Part shown: positions 52,435 through 60,135 of the stretch, one piece after another | How positions within the stretch are numbered: the first letter of the stretch is position 1 | How the letters are laid out: each line of letters begins with the position of its first letter | From: Christiangramia oceanisediminis | GTDB lineage: Bacteria; Bacteroidota; Bacteroidia; Flavobacteriales; Flavobacteriaceae | Assembly (NCBI RefSeq): GCF_022570735.2 | Contig: NZ_JANCNS010000001.1 | Coordinates: 1,240,001 to 1,304,000 of the forward strand | Length of the DNA stretch: 64,000 bases | Direction: 5' to 3' | Notes under the pieces: model-generated | Database searches by the model: none | What the model was told of the DNA's origin: nothing | The model's input: the letters and a program-made list of their open reading frames with translations, nothing else | Made by a program: the position numbers and the translations under genes

Positions 52435-53004
52435 TTAAGTCCCAAATTCATAAATTTTTTGTGGTGTGATGCAATAATCTAATGGCACATCACTGCTAAA
52501 GATCTCTTTGATCTCGTTTACTGGCTCAAAAAATGAGAGGCCAATTTTGACGATCCCGGGTTTACAGTTGGACAGGAATTTATCATAGAATCCTTTTCCA
52601 TAGCCCACCCGATGGCCCTTTTTATCGAATGCCAATAAGGGAACGAAGACCACATCCAGTTTTTTGGTATCTATCTCTATTCCGTCCTGTGGTTCCGGAA
52701 TGTTCCATCGATTCTTTTTAATGACGGTTTGATCGGTGAGCAGGTAATGGCGCATGCTTCCCGTCTCGTGTTCGGTCTTTGGGATCACTACTTCCCGGTC
52801 TTTTCCCTGGAGGATGTGCAGTAAGAATTCGGTATCTACTTCTTTCTGTTCAGCGATGCTTAGGAAAATATGAAAGAACCTGTAATCCCAAATTGGCAAT
52901 TCCAGGCTCCAGTTAGCGATTTGAAGGCTTTTCTCTTCGATCTCGTTTTCACTGAGTTCCAGCCGAAGAGCCTTGAAGTGTTTCCTGATCTCACTCTTCT
53001 GCAT
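52435..53004 (-). CDS. 5-formyltetrahydrofolate cyclo-ligase
   Basis: 189 residues from MQKSEIRKHFKALRLEL. It converts 5-formyl-THF to 5,10-methenyl-THF with ATP. The family signature is GHRVGYGKGFYDKFL near residues 130-144, with IGLSFFEP following. A longer frame starts at 53049 but the internal ATG at 53004 gives the normal N-terminus. It overlaps the end of the AspA-like gene by 14 bp and is the last gene of the Rim-type operon; why folate metabolism is linked here is not evident. Confidence 0.92.
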   Translation of the reverse strand: MQKSEIRKHFKALRLELSENEIEEKSLQIANWSLELPIWDYRFFHIFLSIAEQKEVDTEFLLHILQGKDREVVIPKTEHETGSMRHYLLTDQTVIKKNRWNIPEPQDGIEIDTKKLDVVFVPLLAFDKKGHRVGYGKGFYDKFLSNCKPGIVKIGLSFFEPVNEIKEIFSSDVPLDYCITPQKIYEFGT

Positions 53005-53986
53005 GTTCCTCGACTTTTGGCTGGGTTGAAATATGAAAGATCGCGTCACCCTGGTAAACGATAGGTGATTCGTTTACGTTGATCACATAACCTTCAGTAT
53101 TCGATTTGATCTTATGCCTGAATTTTCCGTAAGGATCGGTAATGGTAGCGATATATTCGCCTTTTTCCACATGCTTGCCGCAGGGTACTTTTACGTGTAG
53201 CAACCCACTATACTTGGCTCTAAGCCAGGAACTGGTTTCGATAAGTACCGTTTCCTTTTTAACATCGGGATATTCGAATCTTGGGGCTAACATTTCCAGG
53301 TGGCTCAGGATCCTCATCGCACCTTCCACGCCATAACGGGCTACATCTTTATTGCTGTCAAGGGATTTTCCACCTTCAAACAATAGTACCGGGATCCCTA
53401 GTTTGGAACAGGTCTCACGGTAAGATTTTGTAATGGTCTTGGAGTGAATGGTAAAAGGAGCATTGAAAATCTTTGCATATTTGATGCTTTGCTCGTCTCC
53501 CTTTTTCACCCGAATTTGCGGTGCGTTGAACCTGGCAGCTCCCCCGGTATGAAAGTCCAGGCAGAAGTCGGCAATTGGCAATATCTTTTTTACGAACTGG
53601 TAGGCGAACCGGCTGGCCAGTGAGCCATGCTTGGTTCCCGGGAATACCCGGTTAAGGTCTCTACCGTCAGGAAATTCACGAGACATGTTCAAAAACCCAA
53701 AAATATTGACGATGGGAATGCATATAATGGTTCCTATTCGCGGTTTGTTCATTCCTTTGGAAATGATCTGCCTGATGATCTCCACTCCGTTGATCTCGTC
53801 CCCGTGAATCCCGGCGGTTAGCAAAACAACCGGGCCGGGTTTTTTAGAGCGTTCGATTATGACCGGTACCTCTACAGAAGTAGTGGTGTAAAGCTTGGCC
53901 ATATTAAAATTGATGGTAGCTCCCTTCCCGGGCAGTACCTTTTCTCCTAAAATCTCAAGAACATTGTTCTTGTCTATTCTCGGCAT
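52991..53986 (-). CDS. AspA/succinylglutamate-desuccinylase-like zinc deacylase
   Basis: 331 residues of the M14-like AstE/AspA family. Zinc ligands are His61 and Glu64 (TAGIHGDEINGVEI) and His145 (FCLDFHTGGAARFN); the substrate arginine lies in PDGRDLNRVFPG (about residues 106-117). The C-terminal part (about 235-331) is a lipoyl/biotinyl-like beta domain, as in this subfamily. It should hydrolyse an amide bond to an amino-acid carboxylate. It starts 3 bp after the RimK-type ligase, which suggests it removes or trims what that ligase adds. The substrate is not known. Confidence 0.9.
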   Translation of the reverse strand: MPRIDKNNVLEILGEKVLPGKGATINFNMAKLYTTTSVEVPVIIERSKKPGPVVLLTAGIHGDEINGVEIIRQIISKGMNKPRIGTIICIPIVNIFGFLNMSREFPDGRDLNRVFPGTKHGSLASRFAYQFVKKILPIADFCLDFHTGGAARFNAPQIRVKKGDEQSIKYAKIFNAPFTIHSKTITKSYRETCSKLGIPVLLFEGGKSLDSNKDVARYGVEGAMRILSHLEMLAPRFEYPDVKKETVLIETSSWLRAKYSGLLHVKVPCGKHVEKGEYIATITDPYGKFRHKIKSNTEGYVINVNESPIVYQGDAIFHISTQPKVEEHAEE

Positions 53987-53989
53987 ATA

Positions 53990-54862
53990 TTATTCGTTTC
54001 GTTCGATATATCGAATGATGGTTTTGGCGATGTCTTTGCCCGTAGCTGCTTCAATTCCCTCCAGGCCGGGAGAACTGTTCACCTCGAGAATTAGCGGCCC
54101 CCTGCTGCTCTGAAGCATATCTACCCCGGCTACTCCAAGCGCCATGGCTTTGGCAGCCTTGATCGCTGCGTTTTCTTCTTCATCTGTAAGCTGAATAACC
54201 GAAGCGGAACCTCCACGGTGCAGGTTCGATCGAAATTCACCTTCTTTTCCCTGTCTTTTCATAGCACCAACTACCTGGCCATCTACCACAAAGGCGCGAA
54301 TATCGGCCCCGCCGGCCTCTTTGATAAATTCCTGCACGATAACCCTGGCCTGCAAACCGTTGAAGGCTTCGATGACCGATTCAGCTGCATTTTGAGTTTC
54401 TGCCAGAACCACTCCAAGTCCCTGGGTTCCCTCCAGCAATTTGATGATCACCGGGGCACCGCCTACGTGCTCAATGATCTCATGAACATCTTTGGAGTAA
54501 TTGGTGAAAACGGTCTTTGGTAATCCCAAGCGTGCCCTGGAAAGTATCTGCAGGCTTCTCAATTTATCACGGCTTCTAACCAGTGCCTGTGACTCGGTAG
54601 TCGTAAAAACCCCCATCATTTCGAACTGTCTCACCACCGCGGTTCCATAAAAGGTTACTGAAGCACCAATCCTGGGAATAACGGCATCTGTATCCTCCAG
54701 GAAATGTCCTTTATAATAGATGCAGGGATTCTTTTTCTCAATGATAAGGTCGCATTTTATGGGGTCTATTACCTCTACCTCATGATGCCTTTTCTTGGCG
54801 GCCTCAACCAGTCTTCTGGTTGAATATAATTTTGGGTTTCTCGAAAGAATTCTAATCTTCAT
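53990..54862 (-). CDS. rimK: RimK-family ATP-grasp alpha-L-glutamate ligase
   Basis: 290 residues from [17 protein letters not shown]. RimK in E. coli adds glutamates to the C-terminus of ribosomal protein S6. Visible are the N-terminal RimK fold ([14 protein letters not shown]), ATP-grasp motifs ([32 protein letters not shown]) and the metal-binding [14 protein letters not shown] start at 54886 would give a longer overlap with the preceding gene; 54862 matches the family N-terminus and overlaps it by 11 bp. Whether S6 or another protein or peptide is the target here is open. Confidence 0.94.
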   Translation of the reverse strand: MKIRILSRNPKLYSTRRLVEAAKKRHHEVEVIDPIKCDLIIEKKNPCIYYKGHFLEDTDAVIPRIGASVTFYGTAVVRQFEMMGVFTTTESQALVRSRDKLRSLQILSRARLGLPKTVFTNYSKDVHEIIEHVGGAPVIIKLLEGTQGLGVVLAETQNAAESVIEAFNGLQARVIVQEFIKEAGGADIRAFVVDGQVVGAMKRQGKEGEFRSNLHRGGSASVIQLTDEEENAAIKAAKAMALGVAGVDMLQSSRGPLILEVNSSPGLEGIEAATGKDIAKTIIRYIERNE

Positions 54863-55283
54863 TAATCTTCTTGTTATACGACACATCGATCTGCTCGGTG
54901 TCTACAATGAATTTTTTTGTTAAAAACTTGCGACCAATTAATACGGGATATCGCATTTCCTGCCTGTCTGATAAAGACAGGGATATTTTAAAAGTTTTGT
55001 TGAACAGTCGTATCCTTGATTGGATCAAATACCGTTTCTGAATGATGCCGTTGCTGCTTCTCACAAAAACCACATCATATTCTTTGAAAACAAAGGCTTT
55101 ATGGTTGTAATCAGGATGTTCGTCATCCAGGAAGCTGCAATGGATCTCGTCATCTACCTCCTCGATGTTCTCGCAATGTATGGAGGAGGTGTAGGCTCCG
55201 GTATCGATCTTTACAGCGATATCATTGAGCTTAAGATCAGGGAAATCTGCCTTATCGAATCTACCGATCACGATTTTATCCAT
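54852..55283 (-). CDS. Retropepsin-like protease (RimB/ATP-dependent zinc protease family)
   Basis: 143 residues. The retropepsin signature is Asp27-Thr-Gly-Ala30 followed by YTSSIH ([14 protein letters not shown]), with the matching C-terminal [11 protein letters not shown] block. The family is often named ATP-dependent zinc protease, and as RimB when beside rimK, but the fold is that of aspartic proteases working as dimers. It has no signal peptide. It is first in the operon, 11 bp overlapping rimK, with a -7 element 39 bp upstream. Confidence 0.92.
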   Translation of the reverse strand: MDKIVIGRFDKADFPDLKLNDIAVKIDTGAYTSSIHCENIEEVDDEIHCSFLDDEHPDYNHKAFVFKEYDVVFVRSSNGIIQKRYLIQSRIRLFNKTFKISLSLSDRQEMRYPVLIGRKFLTKKFIVDTEQIDVSYNKKINED

Positions 55284-55321
55284 ACTGCAATATACTAAAA
55301 ACGAACAGCTTTAATTTAAAG

Positions 55322-55329
55322 CAAAAGTA
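55322..55329 (-). promoter_or_regulatory. Promoter of retropepsin-rimK-deacylase operon
   Basis: Minus-strand TACTTTTG matches TAnnTTTG exactly; a TTG lies 23 bp further upstream (55355-55353). The ATG is at 55283. Confidence 0.5.
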
Positions 55330-55360
55330 ATGGATAAAGTTTTGAATATTTTCAAAAATA

Positions 55361-55393
55361 AACCGGCCGGAATGTTAAGATTTCCGGCCGGTT
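55361..55393 (-). terminator. Rho-independent terminator after TonB receptor
   Basis: AACCGGCCGGAA and TTCCGGCCGGTT form a 12-bp perfect, GC-rich stem. On the minus strand it is followed by TATTTTTG. It separates the receptor gene from the Rim-type operon. Confidence 0.92.
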
Positions 55394-55398
55394 CATGC

Positions 55399-57624
55399 TT
55401 AAAAAAAGAAGCTCACCTTTCCTCTTGCAAAGAAAGGGGTACCAGGGGTGAAATGTATCTCTTCCACCGGGAGCACCTCATTTCTCAGCCTGCTTTCGGT
55501 AGCAAACTGGGTTTCGTTCCATTCGGTATCGAATAGATTCTCGATAATGATCCCAAACTCGATATTGTTAAATCGATAGTTCAGGTTAAGATCTGCCACG
55601 AAATAGCCTTCAGCCGTTATGCTGAAATCTTCATTGGCAGGCCGGTCGTTAATATAACGGTAATTCAGGGCGCCTGAAAATCCTGATAGGTTTTCCATGG
55701 CGATCCCTCCTGACGAAGTGAATTCCGGAGCTAATGGAATATAATCTTCGCCCGAAGCTTCCTCTGTGCTTCTCGCGTAGGTGTAATTTAAATCGCTAAA
55801 AAGGTACAGCCAGTTTGCTGCCTGCCATCGCGCTCCCAGGTCGAAACCAAGTCTTCTGGTTTTTCCGCTGGGTTCCACGATCGCGGCATCGCCCACATAA
55901 ACGAATTCCTGGTCCAGGTAAAGTATCCAGGCCACGGTATTCAGGATCCACCTGCTGTTAGGTTTAAAGACCAGCCCGAGATCGGTTCCGTAGGCTGCAG
56001 GAAGGATCTCTTCTCCATTTCTGGCGACCACTACCCGGGTGTCGTTGGAATGAAACCCGATCCCGCTTTTCAGGTACAATTGTAACTGGTTGGAAGCGGT
56101 ATAGCTGAAATTGAGCTTCGGGCTTAGGATCAGTTTGTCCTCGCTTCGGTTATCATAGGTTTCAGTGATCAGATTTTCATAATCGAAATTGAAATAGTCC
56201 AGTCTTAAGGCCGGATTCACCAATAACTTTCCAAAATTGAAATTCGTGTTCAAAAAACCATACAGGTTGGTCTCATCGATATTCCCGTAGGCCAGCCTTT
56301 CAAGGAGTTCATCCCGGTTTTTAGTGCGGGATAGCTCATTCTCGTTACTGTCGTCATACCTGAAACCGATCCCTGCCGAATAATCCATTTCAAAAGGTAA
56401 ATTGGTCTCTTCATTCACAAAAACCGTTTCTGCGCCTAACAAATTCCTGTCTTCCTTTTGTTTGATCTGGTCACCGTTCACCGGGTCTTCCAGGAAAAAG
56501 GTGAAATTGGAATACAGCTCGAAATCATAATGGGAATAATAGGCCCTCGTTTTCAGCTTTTTGGAGGCTGAAAGGAATTCGGTATGATTCAGCAAAAGAT
56601 TGGTACGGCTGGTATTCCCGCCTTCCGTATCATCGATAGCGCCAAACCTGCTGATGGTTCCATCATCTACCGCTCGCTGCGGGATCTGACCCGATGCGTC
56701 CCATTTACTTTGAAAATGGGATAAGCTAACCTTTAATTCCTGGTCTCCTGGCCGGTCCAGGTTGTATTTTCCCATGATATTGAACCGGTTGAAATTCTGC
56801 GGACTTTCAAAAGGTCCGTCAAATAGGTTCAGGGAACTTGCGATATAGGCATTGCTGTTTTCCCTCTCGAGGACATTCAGCATTCCCACCAGCCTTTTGC
56901 TATTGAAATCCCCTAGTTCAAGGGAAACCAAATTTTCATCGAGTCGGTCTTTTGTTCTGAAATCAACAAAACCGGCTGTGGTAAAATTTCCAGATTCGGC
57001 ATAATAAGGGCCTTTTCCAAATTCGATGTTTTTGATCGTTTCCGGGATCAGGAAATGCAGGTCGCTGTATCCCTGGCCGTGGGCATGCGAAACCATGTTC
57101 ACCGGCAGCCCGTCAACCGAAAGGGAAATATCGGTCCCGTGGTCGATATCGAAACCGCGAAGAAAGATCTGCTCAGCCTTACCGCCGCCAGCATGCTGAC
57201 CAATGATCAACCCGGGCACCTTCCTCAGGATCTCCTGCGACGATTTTACCGGGTTGGTTTGAAGATCGATGCTGGTGATCTCGCTTAAGGGATTGCGTTT
57301 GCCGCTAAGCACGATTTGCTCAAGACTCATCGAACTTTCCCTGAGCTCAAAAATCTTAAGCCTGCCAGGATCTTCGTTGGTAATTGTGTATTCGAGTCGC
57401 TCATAACCAAGGAAGCTGATGCTGATCACATCTCCCGGAGCTACATTTTTTAAGTTGAATTCTCCCATGGAATTGGTATGCGTGTGAAATCCTGAAGAGC
57501 TGTCGTAAACAGCTACATCTTCAAGCGGATTTCCCAGGGTGTCGGTTATTTTGCCCTGGAAACTTTGAGTCTGGGCAAAACCGATTCCACAGAAAAGAAT
57601 TAGAATATTCAGTATTCTTTTCAT
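55399..57624 (-). CDS. TonB-dependent receptor, probable metal type
   Basis: 741 residues: signal peptide (1-18), carboxypeptidase-like domain (20-95), a plug with LRGFDIDHGTDISLSVDGLP and VNMVSHAHGQGYSDLHF, and a barrel ending in ARGKVSFFF. The His-rich plug loop (VSHAHGQGYSDLH) suggests a transition-metal ion or its complex rather than a sugar. It follows a gene for a His-rich membrane protein by 124 bp on the same strand, which supports zinc, copper or a similar metal. It is unlike the other two receptors in the window. Confidence 0.88.
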   Translation of the reverse strand: MKRILNILILFCGIGFAQTQSFQGKITDTLGNPLEDVAVYDSSSGFHTHTNSMGEFNLKNVAPGDVISISFLGYERLEYTITNEDPGRLKIFELRESSMSLEQIVLSGKRNPLSEITSIDLQTNPVKSSQEILRKVPGLIIGQHAGGGKAEQIFLRGFDIDHGTDISLSVDGLPVNMVSHAHGQGYSDLHFLIPETIKNIEFGKGPYYAESGNFTTAGFVDFRTKDRLDENLVSLELGDFNSKRLVGMLNVLERENSNAYIASSLNLFDGPFESPQNFNRFNIMGKYNLDRPGDQELKVSLSHFQSKWDASGQIPQRAVDDGTISRFGAIDDTEGGNTSRTNLLLNHTEFLSASKKLKTRAYYSHYDFELYSNFTFFLEDPVNGDQIKQKEDRNLLGAETVFVNEETNLPFEMDYSAGIGFRYDDSNENELSRTKNRDELLERLAYGNIDETNLYGFLNTNFNFGKLLVNPALRLDYFNFDYENLITETYDNRSEDKLILSPKLNFSYTASNQLQLYLKSGIGFHSNDTRVVVARNGEEILPAAYGTDLGLVFKPNSRWILNTVAWILYLDQEFVYVGDAAIVEPSGKTRRLGFDLGARWQAANWLYLFSDLNYTYARSTEEASGEDYIPLAPEFTSSGGIAMENLSGFSGALNYRYINDRPANEDFSITAEGYFVADLNLNYRFNNIEFGIIIENLFDTEWNETQFATESRLRNEVLPVEEIHFTPGTPFFARGKVSFFF

Positions 57625-57748
57625 TTTAGAATGTATGCAAGCAATGGTCCTTAGTTTCGGGCATAAAAATGCCGGCTATTTAAGAACCTGCTTTTGTTTT
57701 TTAAATAGGTAAATGGACGAACCTTACTAAGGCCGTCTAAGGAAATAA

Positions 57749-58213
57749 TTATGTGCTGAAGATTTCAGGTGGAGGAGAAGGGATTTTCCGAAAATTCGAA
57801 TAGTCTTTTAATTTATAGACTATTTGTTCAGCTGAATGTGATTCTACAAATTTTTCTGCTGCAGCTAATTCCTGAAGCAGGTGTTTGTCATATTTTTCTT
57901 TTTCGGTCTTTTCCTGCGGAATTTGATCATGATCCTGGGTATTCAGCACCGTGCCAATGAAATCAAGGACATCATGGCTATGTTGTGCTGAAGGCGAATG
58001 CTCCTGATGCGCGTGTGAATGCTCTTTCTGCCCATGCGAATGTGTATGTTTTTTAACCTGAACATGGGAATGATGATGGGCAGAGGAGGTTTCGCTTAGC
58101 TGGTGTGATATTTTGTGAGAAAGTTCCAGGATCTGCTCGTGCATGGGGCTAAGCAGATATAGCAGGGCGAAAGACACTGCCAGGTATTCCTTGATCGAAA
58201 CTGGAAACTGCAT
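57749..58213 (-). CDS. Histidine-rich membrane-anchored protein
   Basis: 154 residues. Residues 8-23 are a hydrophobic N-terminal segment (signal or anchor) and residues 46-80 hold 13 histidines, in short HSH and HTH runs. The C-terminal 60 residues are helical and charged. The composition points to metal binding or buffering on the periplasmic side. I recognise no named family. It precedes the metal-type TonB receptor in the same direction, and shares an upstream region with an inverted repeat, so metal-regulated uptake is a reasonable inference. Confidence 0.8.
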   Translation of the reverse strand: MQFPVSIKEYLAVSFALLYLLSPMHEQILELSHKISHQLSETSSAHHHSHVQVKKHTHSHGQKEHSHAHQEHSPSAQHSHDVLDFIGTVLNTQDHDQIPQEKTEKEKYDKHLLQELAAAEKFVESHSAEQIVYKLKDYSNFRKIPSPPPEIFST

Positions 58214-58235
58214 CTGAAACTATCGGGATTCGCTT

Positions 58236-58243
58236 CAAATTTA
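58236..58243 (-). promoter_or_regulatory. Putative -7 element for His-rich/TonB genes
   Basis: Minus-strand TAAATTTG matches TAnnTTTG, 22 bp before the ATG at 58213. Confidence 0.5.
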
Positions 58244-58252
58244 AATAAAATT

Positions 58253-58305
58253 GGTTTGGGGTAAATGCCGAAGACAGCTTTTAATAATTTTGTGCGCCCC
58301 AAACC
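58253..58305. promoter_or_regulatory. 9-bp inverted repeat between divergent promoters
   Basis: GGTTTGGGG (58253-58261) and CCCCAAACC (58297-58305) are perfect reverse complements with 35 bp between. They lie between the His-rich gene and uvrC, on either side of the uvrC -7 element, and could be paired regulator sites. Confidence 0.45.
58285..58292 (+). promoter_or_regulatory. Putative -7 element for uvrC
   Basis: TAATTTTG matches TAnnTTTG, 49 bp before the uvrC ATG. Confidence 0.45.
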
Positions 58306-58341
58306 GAAACAGACTGTCAATTAAATTTTAAATTTGGGATA

Positions 58342-60135
58342 ATGGAAAAACCTGCTCTGGAAGTTCAGTTAAAAACCCTGCCCAACAATCCCGGTGTCTA
58401 TCAGTATTTCGATAAGAACGGGAAGATCCTTTACGTGGGAAAAGCGAAAAACCTGAAAAAAAGGGTCTCTTCTTATTTCAACAAGAAACATGATAGTCAT
58501 CGTACCGGGGTGATGGTAAAGAAGATCCATGAGATCCGGCATATCGTGGTAGAATCTGAAACCGATGCGCTTCTCCTGGAGAACAACCTGATCAAGAAAC
58601 ACCAGCCTCGCTTTAACGTGATGCTGAAGGATGATAAGACCTATCCCTGGATATGTATCAAAAATGAGCGTTTCCCAAGGGTTTTTCCCACTCGCAAATT
58701 AATTAAGGATGGAAGCGAATATTATGGTCCGTTTACCAGTTTTAAAACGGTGAATACGCTTCTGGATCTTATTAAAGGGCTTTATAAATTGCGTACCTGC
58801 AATTATGACCTGGCCGAAGATAAGATCAGGGATGGAAAATATAAGATCTGTCTCGAATATCATCTTGGAAACTGTGAAGGCCCTTGCGAAGGGTTTCAAT
58901 CTGAAGAGGAGTATAACCGAAATATCGAAGCCATCCGGCAGATAGTAAAGGGGAATTTCAAGGATTCCCTTCAGCGCTTCCGAAACCAGATGAAAGAGCA
59001 TGCCGAAAAGATGGAATTCGAGGATGCGCAGCGAATCAAGAACAAGATCGATGTACTGGAAAACTACCAGTCCAAATCAACTGTCGTAAACCCGAAGATC
59101 AATAATGTAGATGTGTATTCGGTAGTTTCAGATGAAGGTTATGGCTATGTGAATTTCCTTCAGCTTTCACATGGCGCGATCATCAGGTCTCATACTATCG
59201 AGATGAAGAAAAAACTGGATGAAAGCGACCGTGAGTTGCTGGAGCTGGCTATCGTAGAGATCAGGCAACGATTCAATTCCAATTCAAAGGAGATCTATGT
59301 GCCCTTCAAAGTTGATGTTGGGGAAGATATCAGGATCACTGTTCCGAAATTAGGAGATAAAAAGAAGATCGTCGATCTTTCAGTAAGGAACGCAAAATAC
59401 TTCCGCCAGGAAAGGTTCAAGCAAATGAAGATCGTGGATCCAGACCGGCATGTGAACCGGGTAATGGCCCAGATGAAGGAGGATCTTCGGCTTAGCCAGG
59501 AACCAAGACATATCGAATGCTTTGATAATTCCAACATACAGGGAACCAATCCCGTTGCAGCCTGCGTGGTCTTTAAAAACGCTAAACCAAGTAAGAAAGA
59601 TTATCGTAAATTTAATATTAAGACGGTTGAAGGGCCAGATGATTTCGCTTCGATGGAGGAAGTGGTCTTTAGAAGATACAAAAGACTTTTGAACGAGGGG
59701 GAGGAGCTGCCGCAGCTTATAATTGTAGATGGTGGGAAAGGTCAGCTTTCGAGTGGGGTGAAAGCCTTGGAAACGCTCGGTTTGAGAGGAAAAATAGCCA
59801 TCATTGGGATCGCCAAAAGATTAGAGGAGATTTTTTACCCCGGAGACCCGATTCCTTTGTATCTTGATAAGAAATCTGAAACTTTAAAAATCATCCAGCA
59901 GCTCAGGAACGAGGCGCATCGCTTCGGAATTACATTTCATCGCAATAAAAGGAGCAAAACCGCGCTTAATACAGAGCTGGAAGAAATTGCAGGCATCGGC
60001 GAGAAGACCGTTGTGGAATTGCTGAAACACTTCAGGTCTTTGAAAAGGGTGAAGGAAGCTTCAAGAGATGATCTTGCTGAGGTTATAGGCTCTGCTAAAG
60101 CTGCTATTATACATAATCATTATCATCAGGAATAG
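58342..60135 (+). CDS. uvrC: Excinuclease ABC subunit C
   Basis: Makes both incisions in nucleotide excision repair. 597 residues: N-terminal GIY-YIG nuclease (NNPGVYQYFDKNGKILYVGK, with KNLKKRVSSYF), a Cys-rich middle region (LGNCEGPC), a UVR motif (about 200-235), the RNase H-like nuclease (CFDNSNIQGTNPVAACVVF, IIVDGGKGQLSS) and a C-terminal helix-hairpin-helix (AGIGEKTVVELLKHF). The length is typical. The patatin gene starts on the next base, so they share a transcript. Confidence 0.97.
   Translation: MEKPALEVQLKTLPNNPGVYQYFDKNGKILYVGKAKNLKKRVSSYFNKKHDSHRTGVMVKKIHEIRHIVVESETDALLLENNLIKKHQPRFNVMLKDDKTYPWICIKNERFPRVFPTRKLIKDGSEYYGPFTSFKTVNTLLDLIKGLYKLRTCNYDLAEDKIRDGKYKICLEYHLGNCEGPCEGFQSEEEYNRNIEAIRQIVKGNFKDSLQRFRNQMKEHAEKMEFEDAQRIKNKIDVLENYQSKSTVVNPKINNVDVYSVVSDEGYGYVNFLQLSHGAIIRSHTIEMKKKLDESDRELLELAIVEIRQRFNSNSKEIYVPFKVDVGEDIRITVPKLGDKKKIVDLSVRNAKYFRQERFKQMKIVDPDRHVNRVMAQMKEDLRLSQEPRHIECFDNSNIQGTNPVAACVVFKNAKPSKKDYRKFNIKTVEGPDDFASMEEVVFRRYKRLLNEGEELPQLIIVDGGKGQLSSGVKALETLGLRGKIAIIGIAKRLEEIFYPGDPIPLYLDKKSETLKIIQQLRNEAHRFGITFHRNKRSKTALNTELEEIAGIGEKTVVELLKHFRSLKRVKEASRDDLAEVIGSAKAAIIHNHYHQE

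Noticed and set aside
57659-57676. Hairpin GGCAT-AAAA-ATGCC between His-rich gene and TonB receptor as a terminator
   Set aside because: The stem is only 5-6 bp and no T run follows on the minus strand, so it is not a convincing terminator.
57831-57846. Second copy of the bacilliredoxin palindrome (TTGTTCAGCTGAATGT)
   Set aside because: It is imperfect and lies inside the coding sequence of the His-rich protein.
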